DNA of 64,000 nucleotides from Nematopogon swammerdamellus (GCA_946902875.1 OX336350.1:18714048-18778047), one strand, 5' to 3'. Positions 19,893 through 29,807 are shown, counted from the stretch's first letter. The notes: generated by a model not told the origin, from the sequence alone. Translations and numbers: made by a program.

Positions 19893-20403
19893 AATCACTC
19901 TTTGTGTGTTTTCATTCCATCAGGAGTCCCTCAAGTATCCCATTTGGGTCCATTATTGTTTATATAATTCACTGTTTTCAGCACTCCCGTTCCGTAGTCA
20001 AATGACAGAAACGAAACCCTTATAATAGGTTAACTAAGTGTGTTCTATCGACTGTTCAACGGTGAATGCTCTGAGGAGCTGTTCGAAACGATTCCGACCT
20101 CACCATTTCACCATAGGTCCACGCGTAACAGAGGGAATGCGTCCATATACTGTAGAGCTGCTGGACTGGACTAAGCGCTCCAGTATTTCTTTTATCTTCC
20201 GCACTGCGTAACTCTGGAATGCACTTCCTCCCGATGTGTTTTCTTTAGGATCTTTCAAGAGAAGCGTAATAAGGCATTTGTCACGCCGGCATGGCATTCG
20301 CAGCCCCCGTTCTAAACCGAATGCTTTTGGGAGTCGTCGTCGGCTCAGAAATCCACGCTGAAGGTACCAAGTGTCTTGAGTATCCATAAAAAAAACAAAA
20401 TTC
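19893..20403 (+). pseudogene. CR1/Jockey-like LINE copy with internal deletion
   Basis: Near 19905-19970 one frame reads CVFIPSGVPQVSHLGPLLFI, the conserved reverse-transcriptase block SGVPQGSHLGPLLF with one change. After a deletion the C terminus resumes (from about 20077): VELLDWTKRSS, then LWNALPPDVFSLGSFKRSV and LSRRHGIRSPRSKPNAFG. A TGA follows near 20357, then a short 3' UTR ending TCCATAAAAAAAAC. In-frame stops lie after the GPLLFI block and before LWNAL. The copy is dead. Confidence 0.75.
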
Positions 20404-20650
20404 ATGTCCTATCATTTCGTTGTCCCTCAATAAATACAAGAAAAAATACCTTATATTTTCATGGTTGATCGTATCAGCGCGCCGATTACGCAAAAAATCT
20501 GTATTCAATCGTTGTATGAGCACCAATAACGACTGTTTCATGGATATTGACATTTTTCATTTAGGAGGAAAATATTTTGCGAAGGTTGGTTAGCGTCAGC
20601 GTTTGTAAAGAAATAATACAGCCTGGAATAATATAAGTACACATAAATTT
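20404..20650. other. Unassigned spacer
   Basis: No recognised repeat or ORF. Contains AAAAATACCTTATATTTTC and GACATTTTTCATTTAGG. Confidence 0.4.
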
Positions 20651-20760
20651 ATGTATGTAAACTGACACGGTTGGCTACTTCCCCTACAACATCCGTGATG
20701 TCAGCCCATTACACCGGGTGAACTAGCTGCCATGCCAGTGCTTCCCTTCATTTCATGTCG
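20651..20760 (-). mobile_element. SINE-A, 3' fragment
   Basis: ATGTAAACTGACACGGTTGG to TTCCCTTCATTTCATGTCG covers only the last 110 bases of the family. It abuts a CR1-like LINE end in the other orientation. Confidence 0.8.
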
Positions 20761-20774
20761 ACTAAACCTACTTT

Positions 20775-20962
20775 CTCCATAAATCCGCCATTCCTGGCTA
20801 CATATTTCCCCCCAAGTACAGTATCGGGTCCTTCAAGAGAGGCGTGAATGGGCACCTGTCAGGCCGGCATGGCATTCGCAACCCCCGCGTGCAACCGAAT
20901 GTCCATGGGCGTCGCTAGACACCTTATGGGTGGCTCGGCGCTACATGTCGCGCTTACTATAA
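20775..20962 (+). pseudogene. CR1-like LINE C-terminal end
   Basis: A frame gives LATYFPPKYSIGSFKRGVNG and HLSGRHGIRNPRVQPNVHG, the same C terminus as at 20077-20403 but from another subfamily. It then reads CACCTTATGGGTGGCTCGGC and ends CTATAAAAA. The 5' side is truncated within the LWNALPA block. Confidence 0.7.
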
Positions 20963-21287
20963 AAACCGGCCAAGTGCGAGTCAAACTTGCGCACCGAGGG
21001 TTCCGTATCGCCATGTCATGGTCAGCGCCACTCACGCCAACTATATGGCGTGTTTATGAAATGCTTCAAATTAGCTAAAATTCATGATTAGTTAAAATGC
21101 TTCATGGTATTTTAGATAGATGGCGCGCATAAATTTTTTATTTATTTAGTTTCTTCTATGGGGGCCCCCGTGATTTTTTTACTTTTTCTTATTTTTTATT
21201 ATTTGTTGTTATATCGGCAATAATAACACATATTCTGTGAAAATGTCAACGGGCTACCTATTACGGTTCAAGAGATACAGCCCTCGG

Positions 21288-21318
<31 letters not shown>

Positions 21319-21533
21319 GACGGACAGACAGACGGACGGACAGACAGACGGACGGACGGAGGCTTAGTAAAAGGCATCTGTCACGCCGGCACGGCGTTCG
21401 CAGCCCCCGTTCTAAACCGAATGCTTTTGGGCGTCGTCAGCTCAACAATCCATGCTGACGGCGCGAAGTGTCTCGCGCATCCATAAAAAAAAAAAAAAAT
21501 ACGGTCCCGTTCCGGATACGGAACCCTTAAAAC
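20963..21533 (+). mobile_element. GTCY element with a nested LINE tail
   Basis: Complete from ACCGGCCAAGTGCGAGTC through TTGTTATATCGGCAATAA, TGTCAACGGGCTACC and (ACAG/ACGG)n at 21289-21360 to GTCCCGTTCCGGATACGG. The middle of its last 60 bases is broken by a CR1-like LINE tail at 21368-21498. Confidence 0.8.
21368..21498 (+). mobile_element. CR1-like LINE 3' tail inserted in a GTCY element
   Basis: AAAAGGCATCTGTCACGCCG, CGTTCGCAGCCCCCG and CTAAACCGAATGCTTTTGGG encode the HL..RHG.RSPRSKPNAFG end, then GCGCATCCATAAAAAAAA. Very strongly 5'-truncated. Closest to the copy at 20279-20403. Confidence 0.75.
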
Positions 21534-21903
21534 AACATATTTTTACCTAAAGCATAAATACGAGTAGAAAAACACACAGAGCTGCAATAGAAATATTATA
21601 CAAAAGTACGAAGAGAAAGAAAGAGGACAATAGCGCGCTAAGGCGGACTTATCGCTGGTAGTGATTTCTTCCATTCAATCTTAGATTAGATAAAAGAAGA
21701 CAACTTTCTGTATACCAAAGAAGTAACATGTTTATATAGTTCCTCGGAGACACCAAGTCACCGAAGGCGAGGCCGAAAGCCGAGATGCCTTCAGTTATAA
21801 ATACGATATAATTTATTGAAAACGGCAAGACACTAAGGGCGAGAACAAGATACGTCACTGATGGCAAGGTTAAAGGCAGAGTTGCATTCGATTAAACGAT
21901 ATA
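21534..21903. other. Unassigned spacer
   Basis: No known family. A 72-codon minus frame (21649-21867) has no domain. Confidence 0.4.
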
Positions 21904-21925
21904 GGTTCCTTCCCTTAGGTGGTGG

Positions 21926-22110
21926 TACGGACGGAACCCTCGGTGCGCGATTCCGACTCGCACTTGGCAGATTTTTTTTAACCGACTTAAAAAAAAGGAC
22001 GAGGTTCTAAATTCGACTGTATTTTTTTTAAAGAGGCATACTTACTCCTTTAGATATGTAATCAATTCATCAGTTATTTCAGAGAGTACGACTAAGTTTG
22101 GCCTTCTTAT
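21926..22110 (-). repeat. GTCY terminal fragment joined to an AACCGACTTC fragment
   Basis: CGGAACCCTCGGTGCGCGA and GACTCGCACTTGGCAGATT are the terminal hairpin of a GTCY element on the minus strand. Directly after the T-run comes AACCGACTTAAAAAAAAGG, GAGGTTCTAAATTCGACTG, a piece of the AACCGACTTC repeat. The juxtaposition recurs near 25800-25850 in the other order. Confidence 0.55.
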
Positions 22111-22531
22111 AAATAATAAAGATTATTCTAAAATTGGAATTCTAAATTTAGAACGACTAAATCAAAATTTTTCTATAATTTTCCTTTTTAATTTACCGAA
22201 ATTGAATTCTCGTATAATTCAACTCCACTCGATATTTGAGTGCGAAATTTTGAAGGGGTGAATTTTCTCTGAAACGGAAGCCTTAAAATTGAATTATAAA
22301 AATAAGGCACAATTTCCGTGAATAAAATATTTCCCTTACGCTTCGCGTGGCCTAGATCTACGAATTATTTATTGGGAGTGGTTAGACACGCCACGCTGCG
22401 TGTCATATATCATACAGACAATGGCCGCTTGTGCACTACACGACGACACAGCAGCGACTACGGCACGATCACGGCACGGCAGCAGCGGAGAAATAATATG
22501 TATGTATCCCTCCCGTGACGGCATGCCATTG
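22111..22531. other. Unassigned stretch
   Basis: AT-rich to 22320, then more balanced sequence with a 66-codon frame (22318-22518) without domains. Confidence 0.35.
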
Positions 22532-22668
22532 TTTGGCGCCTACAGTTTTACACCGGTTCCGAAGCAGCAAGTGTAGGTGCAATAAAATGTTTCCGTCAGG
22601 CAGGACACACTCATTGGTGCACATCGGCCGGATTTGAACCTCGGACCTTGAGATCAAGAGTCCGAACG
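22532..22668 (-). mobile_element. tRNA-Lys-like SINE head fragment
   Basis: On the minus strand: GGCAACTTGGCG, CGGACTCTTGATCTCAAGG and the B box GGTTCAAATCC (rc of 22630-22640), then ATGAGTGTGTCCTGCC and CCGGTGTAAAACTGTAGG. The anticodon arm aligns with tRNA-Lys(CTT). The segment after the head matches the SINE-B spacer (CTGCTTC...CCGG), so this is a variant head of the SINE-B family. The body is missing; a plus-strand SINE-A body follows 11 bases on. Confidence 0.65.
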
Positions 22669-22678
22669 CCAAGTTGCC

Positions 22679-22860
22679 AGATGGTAGGGCTTAATCCGCC
22701 CGGATTGGTACCACCGCGCTGAATGAAAGGTCGGTCGTAGCGGCTATGTAAATGGTTCGTAGCCGGCACGAACAAAGGGACTGACATGTTCACCAAGGTA
22801 TGATGTGCTGACATCACGGATGTTGTAGGTGATGAAACCAACTGTGACAGTTTCCATTTT
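22679..22860 (+). mobile_element. SINE-A body, headless and internally shortened
   Basis: Starts at GATGGTAGGGCTTAATCC within the core and ends GTGACAGTTTCCATTTTTAAA. Small deletions remove the TGTTTTCCGTCCAG segment. It lies head-to-head with the tRNA-Lys-like fragment just upstream. Confidence 0.75.
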
Positions 22861-23230
22861 TAAAAAAGTCCGCACGTTCTCGCTTTCTTACGCGCCGGCG
22901 AAACCGTGGCCGGCGAGTGTGATCTTCATATTTCATAGATTTTTGTCTCCTTTCTGGCCGTGCCATGGCCGGACATCACCGTTGCCGTGCCGCTATCCTC
23001 CAGTGTTCAAGCGGCCAATCACGGAATGAGGAAAATCACGAAATTCTTGTGACGTATGAGTCCATTTGTATGGATGTCGGATTGTGTCCCTTTGGCTCGT
23101 TTTGGGCGACAGGTGATAGTATTAATTTACTGTGGGGAGAACTTTCTTGGCCGCTCTTTCTCGCCCAATAGAATGGGCGCATAACAAATGAAGATGACTC
23201 GTCCAACTGGCTGGATAACTAATTAGGTAC
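22861..23230. other. Unassigned stretch
   Basis: Contains CCGGCGAAACCGTGGCCGG and CCGTGCCATGGCCGG, GC-richer than the surroundings. Frames at 22829-23171 lack domains. Confidence 0.35.
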
Positions 23231-23317
23231 CAAAGAGTTTGTCTCGGAGTTTGTATTACGTCGCTGCGCTGCTCCTTTTTTTTTTAGGAGCGCAGCGACG
23301 TTATACAAACTCTTTGC
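23231..23317. repeat. Imperfect hairpin with CGTCGCTGCGCTGCTCCT arm
   Basis: CAAAGAGTTTGT...ACGTCGCTGCGCTGCTCC pairs with GGAGCGCAGCGACGTTATACAAACTCTTTG across a T-run loop. The left arm has a 13-base insertion. Possibly a small MITE; no target duplication is clear. Confidence 0.6.
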
Positions 23318-23393
23318 TAATTACATCAAATCACATATATTAACTGCTGGAGAAAATTCGTGGGATAAATAGGGCCAAAAAAAAACACCAAAA

Positions 23394-23740
23394 AAAACCG
23401 GCCAAGTGCGAGTCGAACTCGCGCACTGAGGGTTCCGTATCGCCATGTCATGGTCAGCGCCACTCACGCCATCTATGTATTAGTTAAAGTGCTGCATACT
23501 ATTTTCGGTAGATGGCGCGTATACACTTTATAGTTTCCTGTATGGGGACTCCGTGATTTTTTTTACTTTTTCTTATTTTTTATTATTTGTTGTTATATCG
23601 GCCATAATAATAACACATATTCTGTGAACATTTCAACGGGCTACCTATTACGGTTCAAGAGATACAGCCCTCGGACAGACAGACAGACGGCGTAGATTTA
23701 GTAATGGGGTCCCGTACGACGGATACAGAACCCTAAAAAG
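23394..23740 (+). mobile_element. GTCY element, near full length
   Basis: ACCGGCCAAGTGCGAGTCG with terminal hairpin, GGTAGATGGCGCGT, TGTTGTTATATCGGCC, TTTCAACGGGCTACC, short (AGAC)n, CGGCGTAGATTTAG and GGATACAGAACCCTAAAAA. About 60 bases are missing after ACGCCATCTATG. Confidence 0.85.
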
Positions 23741-23829
23741 TGTTTGGTAGCTAAGTTGGAAGAGCAGTGGACATGTAAACTAAAGTTCGTGAGTCCATAA
23801 TTGGAAGAGCAGTGGCCAATGCAATGGGA

Positions 23830-24052
23830 CATGTCCCATATGGTACTTAATAAGAATAGCCCCGCTGCATCTCTCCCCGTGCATGTCTTAAAAGGCGACT
23901 AAGGGATAAGGGCAAAATGTCGTGCATAAGGGCGACAGGCTAGCCACCTATCACATTGGCGCGGTGTTTCCACCGAGTCATGCACCAGGCGGGCCTTCAT
24001 GCTTTACTTGCTGCCTGCCTGATCTGAGTTATCTTGTCCGAATACAATTTAC
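23830..24052 (+). mobile_element. L repeat, truncated
   Basis: ATGGTACTTAATAAGAATAG, CCCGTGCATGTCTTAAAAGG, GGGCGACAGGCTAGCCACC and CACCGAGTCATGCACC are present. It ends at TATCTTGTCCGAATAC, before the GTGTTGTGCTG segment. Confidence 0.7.
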
Positions 24053-24216
24053 TATTCTAATAAAAACTCAACCTACAAGACAAATATCGCCTGCGAAATT
24101 ACTGAAAAATTTACTTAAAACAATTTAACATTACAAATTATTAATTTGTGGGTGAAGTTTAAAAAAAACGTTTTTTGACAAATAAAATTTCACCAGTAGT
24201 TTTCGTAAGGGAATAG

Positions 24217-24608
24217 TTTTTTTTTTATGGAAACTGACGGTTGGCTACATCACCTACATATCCGTGATGTCAGCCCATAACACCGGGTGAACTTGGTGCC
24301 ACGTCAGTGCCTCCTTTAGGTCGTGCCGGCTACACTGAACTGGACGGAAAACACAAACTATTTACATAGCCGTTTCGACCGACCTCTCATTCAATGCGGT
24401 GGTACCAACCCGGGCGGGTTAAACCCTACCACCTAGTAATATATATCTGTTGTTTTGTCCATTTTTAATTCATGTTTTTTAATAAATAAATTACATCCCT
24501 ATAATGTAAAAAAAAAGAAGGGAGTCATATCCCTTAGTCGCCTTTTACGACATACACGGGGAGAGATGCAGTGGGGCTATTATTTTAAAGTACCGGCCCC
24601 GCACGGTA
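24217..24608 (-). mobile_element. Composite SINE: SINE-A body with L-type head, split by a 73-base insertion
   Basis: The SINE-A body in reverse runs from the T-run and ATGGAAACTGACGG to CACCTAGTAATATA (24442). After TATCTGTTG...TAATGTAAAAAAAA (24443-24515) it resumes with AGAAGGGAGTCATATCCC and CTTTTACGACATACACGGGG to GTACCGGCCCCGCACGG, which is the start of the L repeat in reverse. The same head-body joint occurs at 36824, 44890 and 62568, so it is a subfamily. Confidence 0.75.
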
Positions 24609-24869
24609 CAATTTGCAAATGTTTTGCTCCATCATACTACCTACTTACTCGGTGATTTGCCCATTCTCTGTATTTTCCACGTTCACAAATTTCATTTCAG
24701 CGTGAAGAATCTGTGACGCGCGGTGATTGCGCGACGAGCGACAGAGCGGTCGCGGCGTTTCGACATTATGTGTGGAAATTGGTATGCCGAATCGTGAGAG
24801 ATTTGTTGCGGCTTATACTGAAAGACTAAATACAATATTACTCTATTGAGAGACCGCGTTGACTACGGA
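24609..24869. other. Unassigned stretch
   Basis: GC-richer block GACGCGCGGTGATTGCGCG near 24720 follows a splice-acceptor-like TTCATTTCAG at 24695-24704. No frame or partner site allows an exon call. Confidence 0.35.
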
Positions 24870-25110
24870 CTTTTCTTACCTTACTAGGTGTTTATCCCAC
24901 CCGGGTTGCTACCACCGCACTGAGCGAAACGTCGGTCGAAACGACGATGTAAATACTTCGTGTTTTCCGTCCAGTATAGAGTAGCCGACATGAAATGAAG
25001 GGAAGCAGTGACATGGCACCTAGTTCCCCGGTGTTATGGGCTGACATCACGGATGTTATAGGTGAAGTAGCCAACCATATCAGATTCCATAAAAAAATAA
25101 ATAAAAATAA
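24870..25110 (+). mobile_element. SINE-A, headless copy
   Basis: Starts CTTACCTTACTAGGTG and follows the family order to GATTCCATAAAAAAATAAAT. The core lacks the GTAGGG repeat of the consensus. Confidence 0.8.
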
Positions 25111-25380
25111 AAACACACCTCGCCGTAGAGCCTGGTGTGTGACCCAATTTGTTTCCTTGGTAATTTGCCGCGATGACTTAGAAAGAAGGCATTTCCTTTT
25201 GATGTAGCAATAACAATGCCCTTTGCTAAATCAATTTCAGTTTTCTTTGTCTTTGCTTTCTCAATTTCGTCTTTGTTGTTGTCGTTTCCATTCCGTTACC
25301 CTCTAACAAAAACACTGTTCGGGTTAAGGACCGAAGGCACGGAGAGTAAAGTAGAGAGGAGTTTATATTATATCTGTTTA
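25111..25380. other. Unassigned spacer
   Basis: No recognised feature. Confidence 0.4.
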
Positions 25381-25830
25381 ACTATTTAAAAAAATATTTA
25401 AAAAAATATAAAAACCGCCTTCAAAAATGTATGAAATAAAAAAATAAAAATCGAACCCTAGAGTTGAAGGCGGTCGGTTATTTTTGCTTGCTTTAGCACC
25501 ACCGCCTTCAACTCTAGGGTTCGATTTTTATTTTTTTATTTCATACATTTTTGAAGGCGGTTTTTATATTTCTTTAAATAGTTTTTTATTTCACAGTTTT
25601 TTTAGTAATTTTTATTTGCTAGTCTAGTCTCGCTTTCCAATCCGATCTTGACCAAAAAAAAAATGGGACCACCTTGGAGGTAGACTGAACCGAACACAAA
25701 AAGAATAATCGAAATCGGTTCACAATTGGGGAAGATATTGCTGAACATACATAAAAAAAATACATACAGCCGAACATAGAACCTCCTCCTTTTTTGAAGT
25801 CGGTTAAAAATTAGAACTTAAAAATAAGTA
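25381..25830. repeat. AACCGACTTC repeat with hairpin, copy 2
   Basis: Arms at about 25398-25474 and 25501-25582 (ATAAAAACCGCCTTCAAAA, CGAACCCTAGAGTTGAAGG and inverses) match almost base for base, with a 26-base loop GGTTATTTTTGCTTGC. The rest reads GGGACCACCTTGGAGGTAG, GAAATCGGTTCACAATTGG, TACAGCCGAACATAGAACC and TTTTTTGAAGTCGGTTAAAA, the standard order of this family. Confidence 0.75.
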
Positions 25831-25833
25831 CTA

Positions 25834-25930
25834 AAACCGGCCAAGTGCGAGTCGAACTCGCGCACCGAGGGTTCCGTATCGTCATGTAATGGTCAGCGCC
25901 ACTCACGCCATCTATGGCGTGTTTATGAAT
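25834..25930 (+). mobile_element. GTCY element, 5' end only
   Basis: ACCGGCCAAGTGCGAGTCG to CATCTATGGCGTGTTTATG covers the first 97 bases, then unrelated sequence. Confidence 0.75.
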
Positions 25931-26293
25931 ATACATTTACCTTACCCACAATCCCATGCATGATTGGTAGAGAATGCCTTTAGGCGCTAAGTCCGCATTT
26001 AGTTATAATAAATAAGTTCATTCAGTTATACATTTTAATTTTGTTATATTAGTTTTAATTTTGTTATATTTGGCTTATTGACCAAGTCTACTTGCGGTTA
26101 TTTTTATCTCATTCACTACACTACCAACTCTTTTTCAGCTTCGCTCGCGTGCAGCTCAGTACATAAATAAAAAAAATATCCTGTATAGTATAGGCAATTT
26201 TTTACCTACTGGCAAGCGAGTTGTTATATTCTGAAATTGACTAAGATTTACTAGAGAAATGTTTACATAATTTTTTTTTTATAAATGGTCTGG
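25931..26293. other. Unassigned stretch
   Basis: AT-rich, with TTTTCAGCTTCGCTCGCGTG near 26133 resembling an RTE-type tail. No coding frame. Confidence 0.35.
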
Positions 26294-26538
26294 AAAGCAG
26301 TGAATATAAAAGCTTCTTGAAGAGGCTTGGCCCTCTGCTGGTGGACGCAACTGGCGTCCCCCAATCAAGGGGTAAGCTACTTTATTCAAAGGGTAAGCCT
26401 TGCCATCCAGTCGAGTACTAAAAATGAGCGTTTTCAAAAGCTCCCAGCTGGGAGCTTTTGATAACGCCCATTTTGGTAGTTATTGTAATGTTTGTCATGT
26501 AGGTTTTAATTCTTTAGTTATTCGTATTACTTTTGTAT
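26294..26538 (+). pseudogene. 3' end of the RLE-like LINE with an inverted duplication
   Basis: AAAGCTTCTTGAAGAGGCTTGG, CTGGTGGACGCAACTGGCG, AAGGGTAAGCCTTGCCATCC and the 3' UTR GTAGTTATTGTAATGTTTGTC match 33113-33320. Between them the expected GGGGTAATGCAGCAAG segment is replaced by an inverted copy of the next 27 bases, forming a spacer-free palindrome at 26421-26474. Confidence 0.7.
26421..26474. repeat. Spacer-free palindrome
   Basis: The central 28 bases (TCAAAAGCTCCCAG followed by its exact inverse, 26434-26461) are a perfect palindrome. Extending to 27-base arms adds two mismatches. The right half is the normal LINE sequence; the left half is its inverted copy. Confidence 0.85.
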
Positions 26539-26539
26539 T

Positions 26540-26922
26540 AGGGTTCCGTATCCGGTACGGGACCCTATTACTAAGCCTACGCCGTCTGTCTGTCTGTCTG
26601 TCCGAGGGCTGTATCTCTTGAACCGTAATAGGTAGCACGTTGAAATTTTCACAGAATATGTGTTAATAGGGCCGATATAACAACAAATAATGAAAATAAT
26701 AAAAAGTAAAAAATTCTCAGGGGTTCCCATAGAAGAACCCAAAAAGTGTATGCGCGCGCACCATCTACCGAACAGAGTATGAAGCATTTTAACTAATCAT
26801 GAATTTGAACTAATATGAAGCATTTCATAAAACACGCCATAGATGGCGTGAGTGGCGCTGACCATGACATAGCGATACGGAACCCTCGGTGCGCGAGTTC
26901 GACTCGCACTTGGCCGGTTTTT
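26540..26922 (-). mobile_element. GTCY element, near full length
   Basis: Plus strand order: GGGTTCCGTATCCGGTACGG, (GTCT)n, GAGGGCTGTATCTCTTGAACC, GATATAACAACAAATAATG, CCATCTACCGAACAG and CGGAACCCTCGGTGCGCGAG, to GCACTTGGCCGG. It starts directly at the 3' end of a LINE fragment. Confidence 0.85.
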
Positions 26923-27140
26923 ATGTTCTTGAATAAAATCGTACCCTCTATTTGATTGACAACTTGATACTTCAAGTATCTTAATATTCATAATATAATG
27001 TATTATTTTTATTTTTTGACAAATATACTAACTAACACTGTGGTATGTTTAATGTAGGTACTAACCTAAGTATGTTGATACAAATTACGAATCGAAGTTT
27101 GACAAAGGCTCTTTAGGCTTAGAAAAGTGTATCACTTCCT
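26923..27140. other. Unassigned spacer
   Basis: AT-rich, nothing recognised. Confidence 0.4.
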
Positions 27141-27363
27141 TACCTATAATAAAATCCAACGTCTGCTTTCTGTCTGAGTGTCTGAGTGTATGTCTGTCCG
27201 CTTATAACTCGAGAACCACTGAACCGATTTTAATAAAATAAAATTCTACGGATAGCTTGATTCTTCCCATCAACTATAGGCTACTTACTATCACGCTAAA
27301 TGGCTTATGAGGTTAGCAGTGAAGTGAAATATGAGAGCGGGCGGAGCCGCGGGCACAGCTTGT
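27141..27363 (+). mobile_element. K repeat
   Basis: ACCTATAATAAAATCCAACG, CTCGAGAACCACTGAACC, AATTCTACGGATAGC and GCGGGCGGAGCCGCGGGC to ACAGCTTGTA. The microsatellite is (TGTCTGAG)-like. Confidence 0.75.
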
Positions 27364-27780
27364 AATTAATAAGACGTCTTTGTAGTCAGAACTCTTAGCA
27401 AAATTATTAATCTTGTTCTCAATCTGTGTTTTCGACAGATTGTAGGCGATTTTATTAACTTGTGGCTAGTCACAAAAGCACTTGTAATAATATGTAAATA
27501 TAAAACAAATACCCTGCGAAGTTTCTTGCCGGTTCTTCTTCGTGGGTGATATCGAACCGGATAGAACAAATTGTGACAAGTTCGACTGCCATATGAATGA
27601 TCAATAAACAATACAAAACAATAAAAAGTAGGTATTGAAATCAATAATGTTTATATAAATAAATGAATAAATACCAAAGATAAATAAATAAAGAGTAACT
27701 AACAGGCAGGCGGTAGAAATAATTTAAGTTAATTGAAATGACGACGCAGCGATATGATTCATACATACTTACACACATAT
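27364..27780. repeat. LINE-tail-like repeat in otherwise unassigned sequence
   Basis: CCCTGCGAAGTTTCTTGCCGG and TCGTGGGTGATATCGAACCGG at 27512-27570, then CGACTGCCATATGAATGATC, also present at 13104 and 31716. The remainder is AT-rich. Confidence 0.5.
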
Positions 27781-28058
27781 CATATCACACACGCTGAATC
27801 CAGACAATCGGGATAAGCAGAATAATCGGTGTTGTCCTGCAAGAACTCTGGTAAATTACAGCACAACACCGACCACCACGTTTCGCAAAGTATTTCAAAG
27901 TTTCGCAAAGACCCACCTGCTGCATGACTCGGTGGAAGTACCGTGCCAAGGCGAGAGGTGGCTATCCTGTCGCCCTTTAGCACAGCATCTTGCCATTATC
28001 CTTAGTCACCTTTTACAACATGCACGGGGAGAGATACAGTGGGGCTATTCTTTTTACG
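27781..28058 (-). mobile_element. L repeat
   Basis: CACACGCTGAATCCAGACAATC, ATTACAGCACAACACCGACC, CACCTGCTGCATGACTCGG and GAGAGATACAGTGGGGCTAT. The terminal GTACCGGCCCC is replaced by other sequence. Confidence 0.75.
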
Positions 28059-28122
28059 TCCGTTTGGAGGACGTAAGTGCAGAATCAATAAATATTTAAT
28101 TGTATGATTAGTTGATTACACA

Positions 28123-28430
28123 CCACACGCTGTATCCCGACAATCGGGGTATGCTGAGTAATCGGTGTTGTGCTGCAACCGTTCCTGTAGTTTACAGCCA
28201 AAACCGACCACCACGTTTAGCAAAGTATTTGGACAATTAAGCAGCAAGTAATGCACGAAGACCCACCTGCTGCATGACTAGGTGGAAGTACCGTGCCAAC
28301 GCGAGAGGTGGCTATCCTGTCGCCCTTTAGCACGGCATCTTGCCATTATCCTTAGTCGCCTTTTACGACATGCACGGGGAGAGATGCAGTGGGACTATTC
28401 TTTTTACGTACCGGCCCCACACGGTACTGA
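28123..28430 (-). mobile_element. L repeat, second copy in the same orientation
   Basis: CACGCTGTATCCCGACAATC to ACGTACCGGCCCCACACGG, complete apart from its (TATG)n tail. It lies 64 bases after the previous copy; differences between the two argue against a very recent tandem duplication. Confidence 0.75.
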
Positions 28431-28790
28431 TATGATTCATTCGAGTTGATTTCCCAACACTCCTGCATTTCCCCCTCCATCAAGGCAAAACAAACAGCGC
28501 GTGTGTGTCCCCATTACATCATCGTACTCAAGTGGTGGATTCAGTTTCAAAATAACAGCTTCAGCCAAATCCACCGTTTTGAATGTAAGCATTCGGGCGA
28601 CAGATCAGAGATATCATGGCTAGATGGATCTTCAAACCAAGATGGTGTTGTTAAAATCAATCAACTCAAAGCAATGAGCATGCAGTACATAAAATATTGC
28701 CAAAAGGTAACACTTGATGCCTCTAGGCATTTTCTAACAATACCTTATTAACTTCTCGGCCACTCAGCGATCACATGCCGAGAACAACAA
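28431..28790. other. Unassigned stretch with a 101-codon frame
   Basis: The frame 28446-28751 starts with Met and has no domain I recognise. Its codon content is not obviously coding-like and it is bounded by repeats. It could be a fragment of an unknown element or chance. Confidence 0.3.
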
Positions 28791-28791
28791 G

Positions 28792-29185
28792 CTGTGGCCG
28801 AGTGGTTTGGGCATCGCCTTCTCATGCGAGAGGTCCATATTTCGAATCCGGTCGGCGTGTACCAATGGGTTTTTTCTGACGAAAACATTTACGTGCATAC
28901 CTATACCTGCTGCTTCATCGTTCGGAACCGGTGTAAAATTGTAGGTCCCTTCCCTTGCCCTTTACTAGGTGGTAGGCCCAAAATGTAGCCGACTGGGTTG
29001 ATGCCACCGTACTGGATGTAAGATGGCAGCATAGCAGCCTCGGTTGTGTTCTCATCTAGTCCAGTATAGCCAGCAATCCAGGGAGGTCTCCGGTATGGCG
29101 CCTGCCTTCTCGGAGGTGATATTGGCTGATCGGAGCATGTGCTTTGGCCCCTCCGACTCGGCCACCCACAACGGATTACATAAAA
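28792..29185 (+). mobile_element. SINE-B, full length
   Basis: Head GTGGCCGAGTGGTTTGGGC (A box TGGCCGAGTGG at 28795-28805) and B box ATTTCGAATCC (28839-28849). Then the spacer ACCTGCTGCTTCATCG, core TGTAGGTCCCTTCCCTTGCC, ACTAGGTGGTAGG, TGATGCCACCGTACTGG, and body GTGTTCTCATCTAGTCCAG, ATGGCGCCTGCCTTCTCGG and CGGAGCATGTGCTTTGGCC, ending GGATTACATAAAAAA. It is the best reference for the family here. Confidence 0.85.
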
Positions 29186-29204
29186 AAATGCGAGCACGCT
29201 GAAA

Positions 29205-29545
29205 TGTCGACGTTACCTGTCATAATCGGTAACTCTCAGCTTATTTATTCCATCGGCAGTGCGAGTTTTTTGCGATCCCGCGCGGTCTTTCCACTTCCGC
29301 ACAACGCGCACTGGGCAGGGATTGCATCCTCGCACTCGGTTTTGCAGATCTTTCCTCCACAGAACTGGTAAACTCGGGAACGCTCTCCCTGCCCGTATAT
29401 TTACCCGCAAGTACAGTCTCAGGTCCATCAGACCGGTGGTGACATTAGAAATCTCCGCATGCGACCGAATTTCCATGGGCTTCGTTAGATACCTTATGAG
29501 GGGCTCGGCGGCACATGTCATTTCACGATTTCTATAAAAAAATTG
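29205..29545 (+). pseudogene. CR1-like LINE C-terminal end
   Basis: Frame-shifted remnants read RSFHFRTTRTGQGLHPRTR, FCRSFLHRTGKL and NALPARIF, matching the block before the FKR..NGHL motif. Then comes AAATCTCCGCATGCGACCG, CACCTTATG-like sequence and a short A tail. On the minus strand at 58960-59250 a related copy has the same order. Confidence 0.65.
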
Positions 29546-29803
29546 CAGCGGCTAGATGTTTGATCCCCATCCAGCTATCTCTCTGATCTGTGACTCCGGG
29601 AGACGGTCTGACTGTTTATCTTGGCAATGGTGAAACTGAAAAGTTAAAATCTTATAAAAGAAAATATAGTTAGGTCGCAATGTGTAATGGAATGGGGTAT
29701 ACAGAAATGTACTGTTTTACAATTCTTAATTTAAAAAAAATTAAAATTAAGAAATACTTCAATAATTTATTAAGGACCGATTGCCCCAACACAGACTTAA
29801 CAA
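29546..29803. other. Unassigned spacer
   Basis: AT-rich; nothing recognised. Confidence 0.4.
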
Positions 29804-29807
29804 TTAA

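Noticed and set aside
24695..24790. Exon following a TTCATTTCAG acceptor
   Set aside because: No donor site, frame or partner exon could be tied to it.
28446..28751. 101-codon ORF as a gene
   Set aside because: No recognisable domain, no splice or promoter context, and repeats on both sides; left as unassigned.
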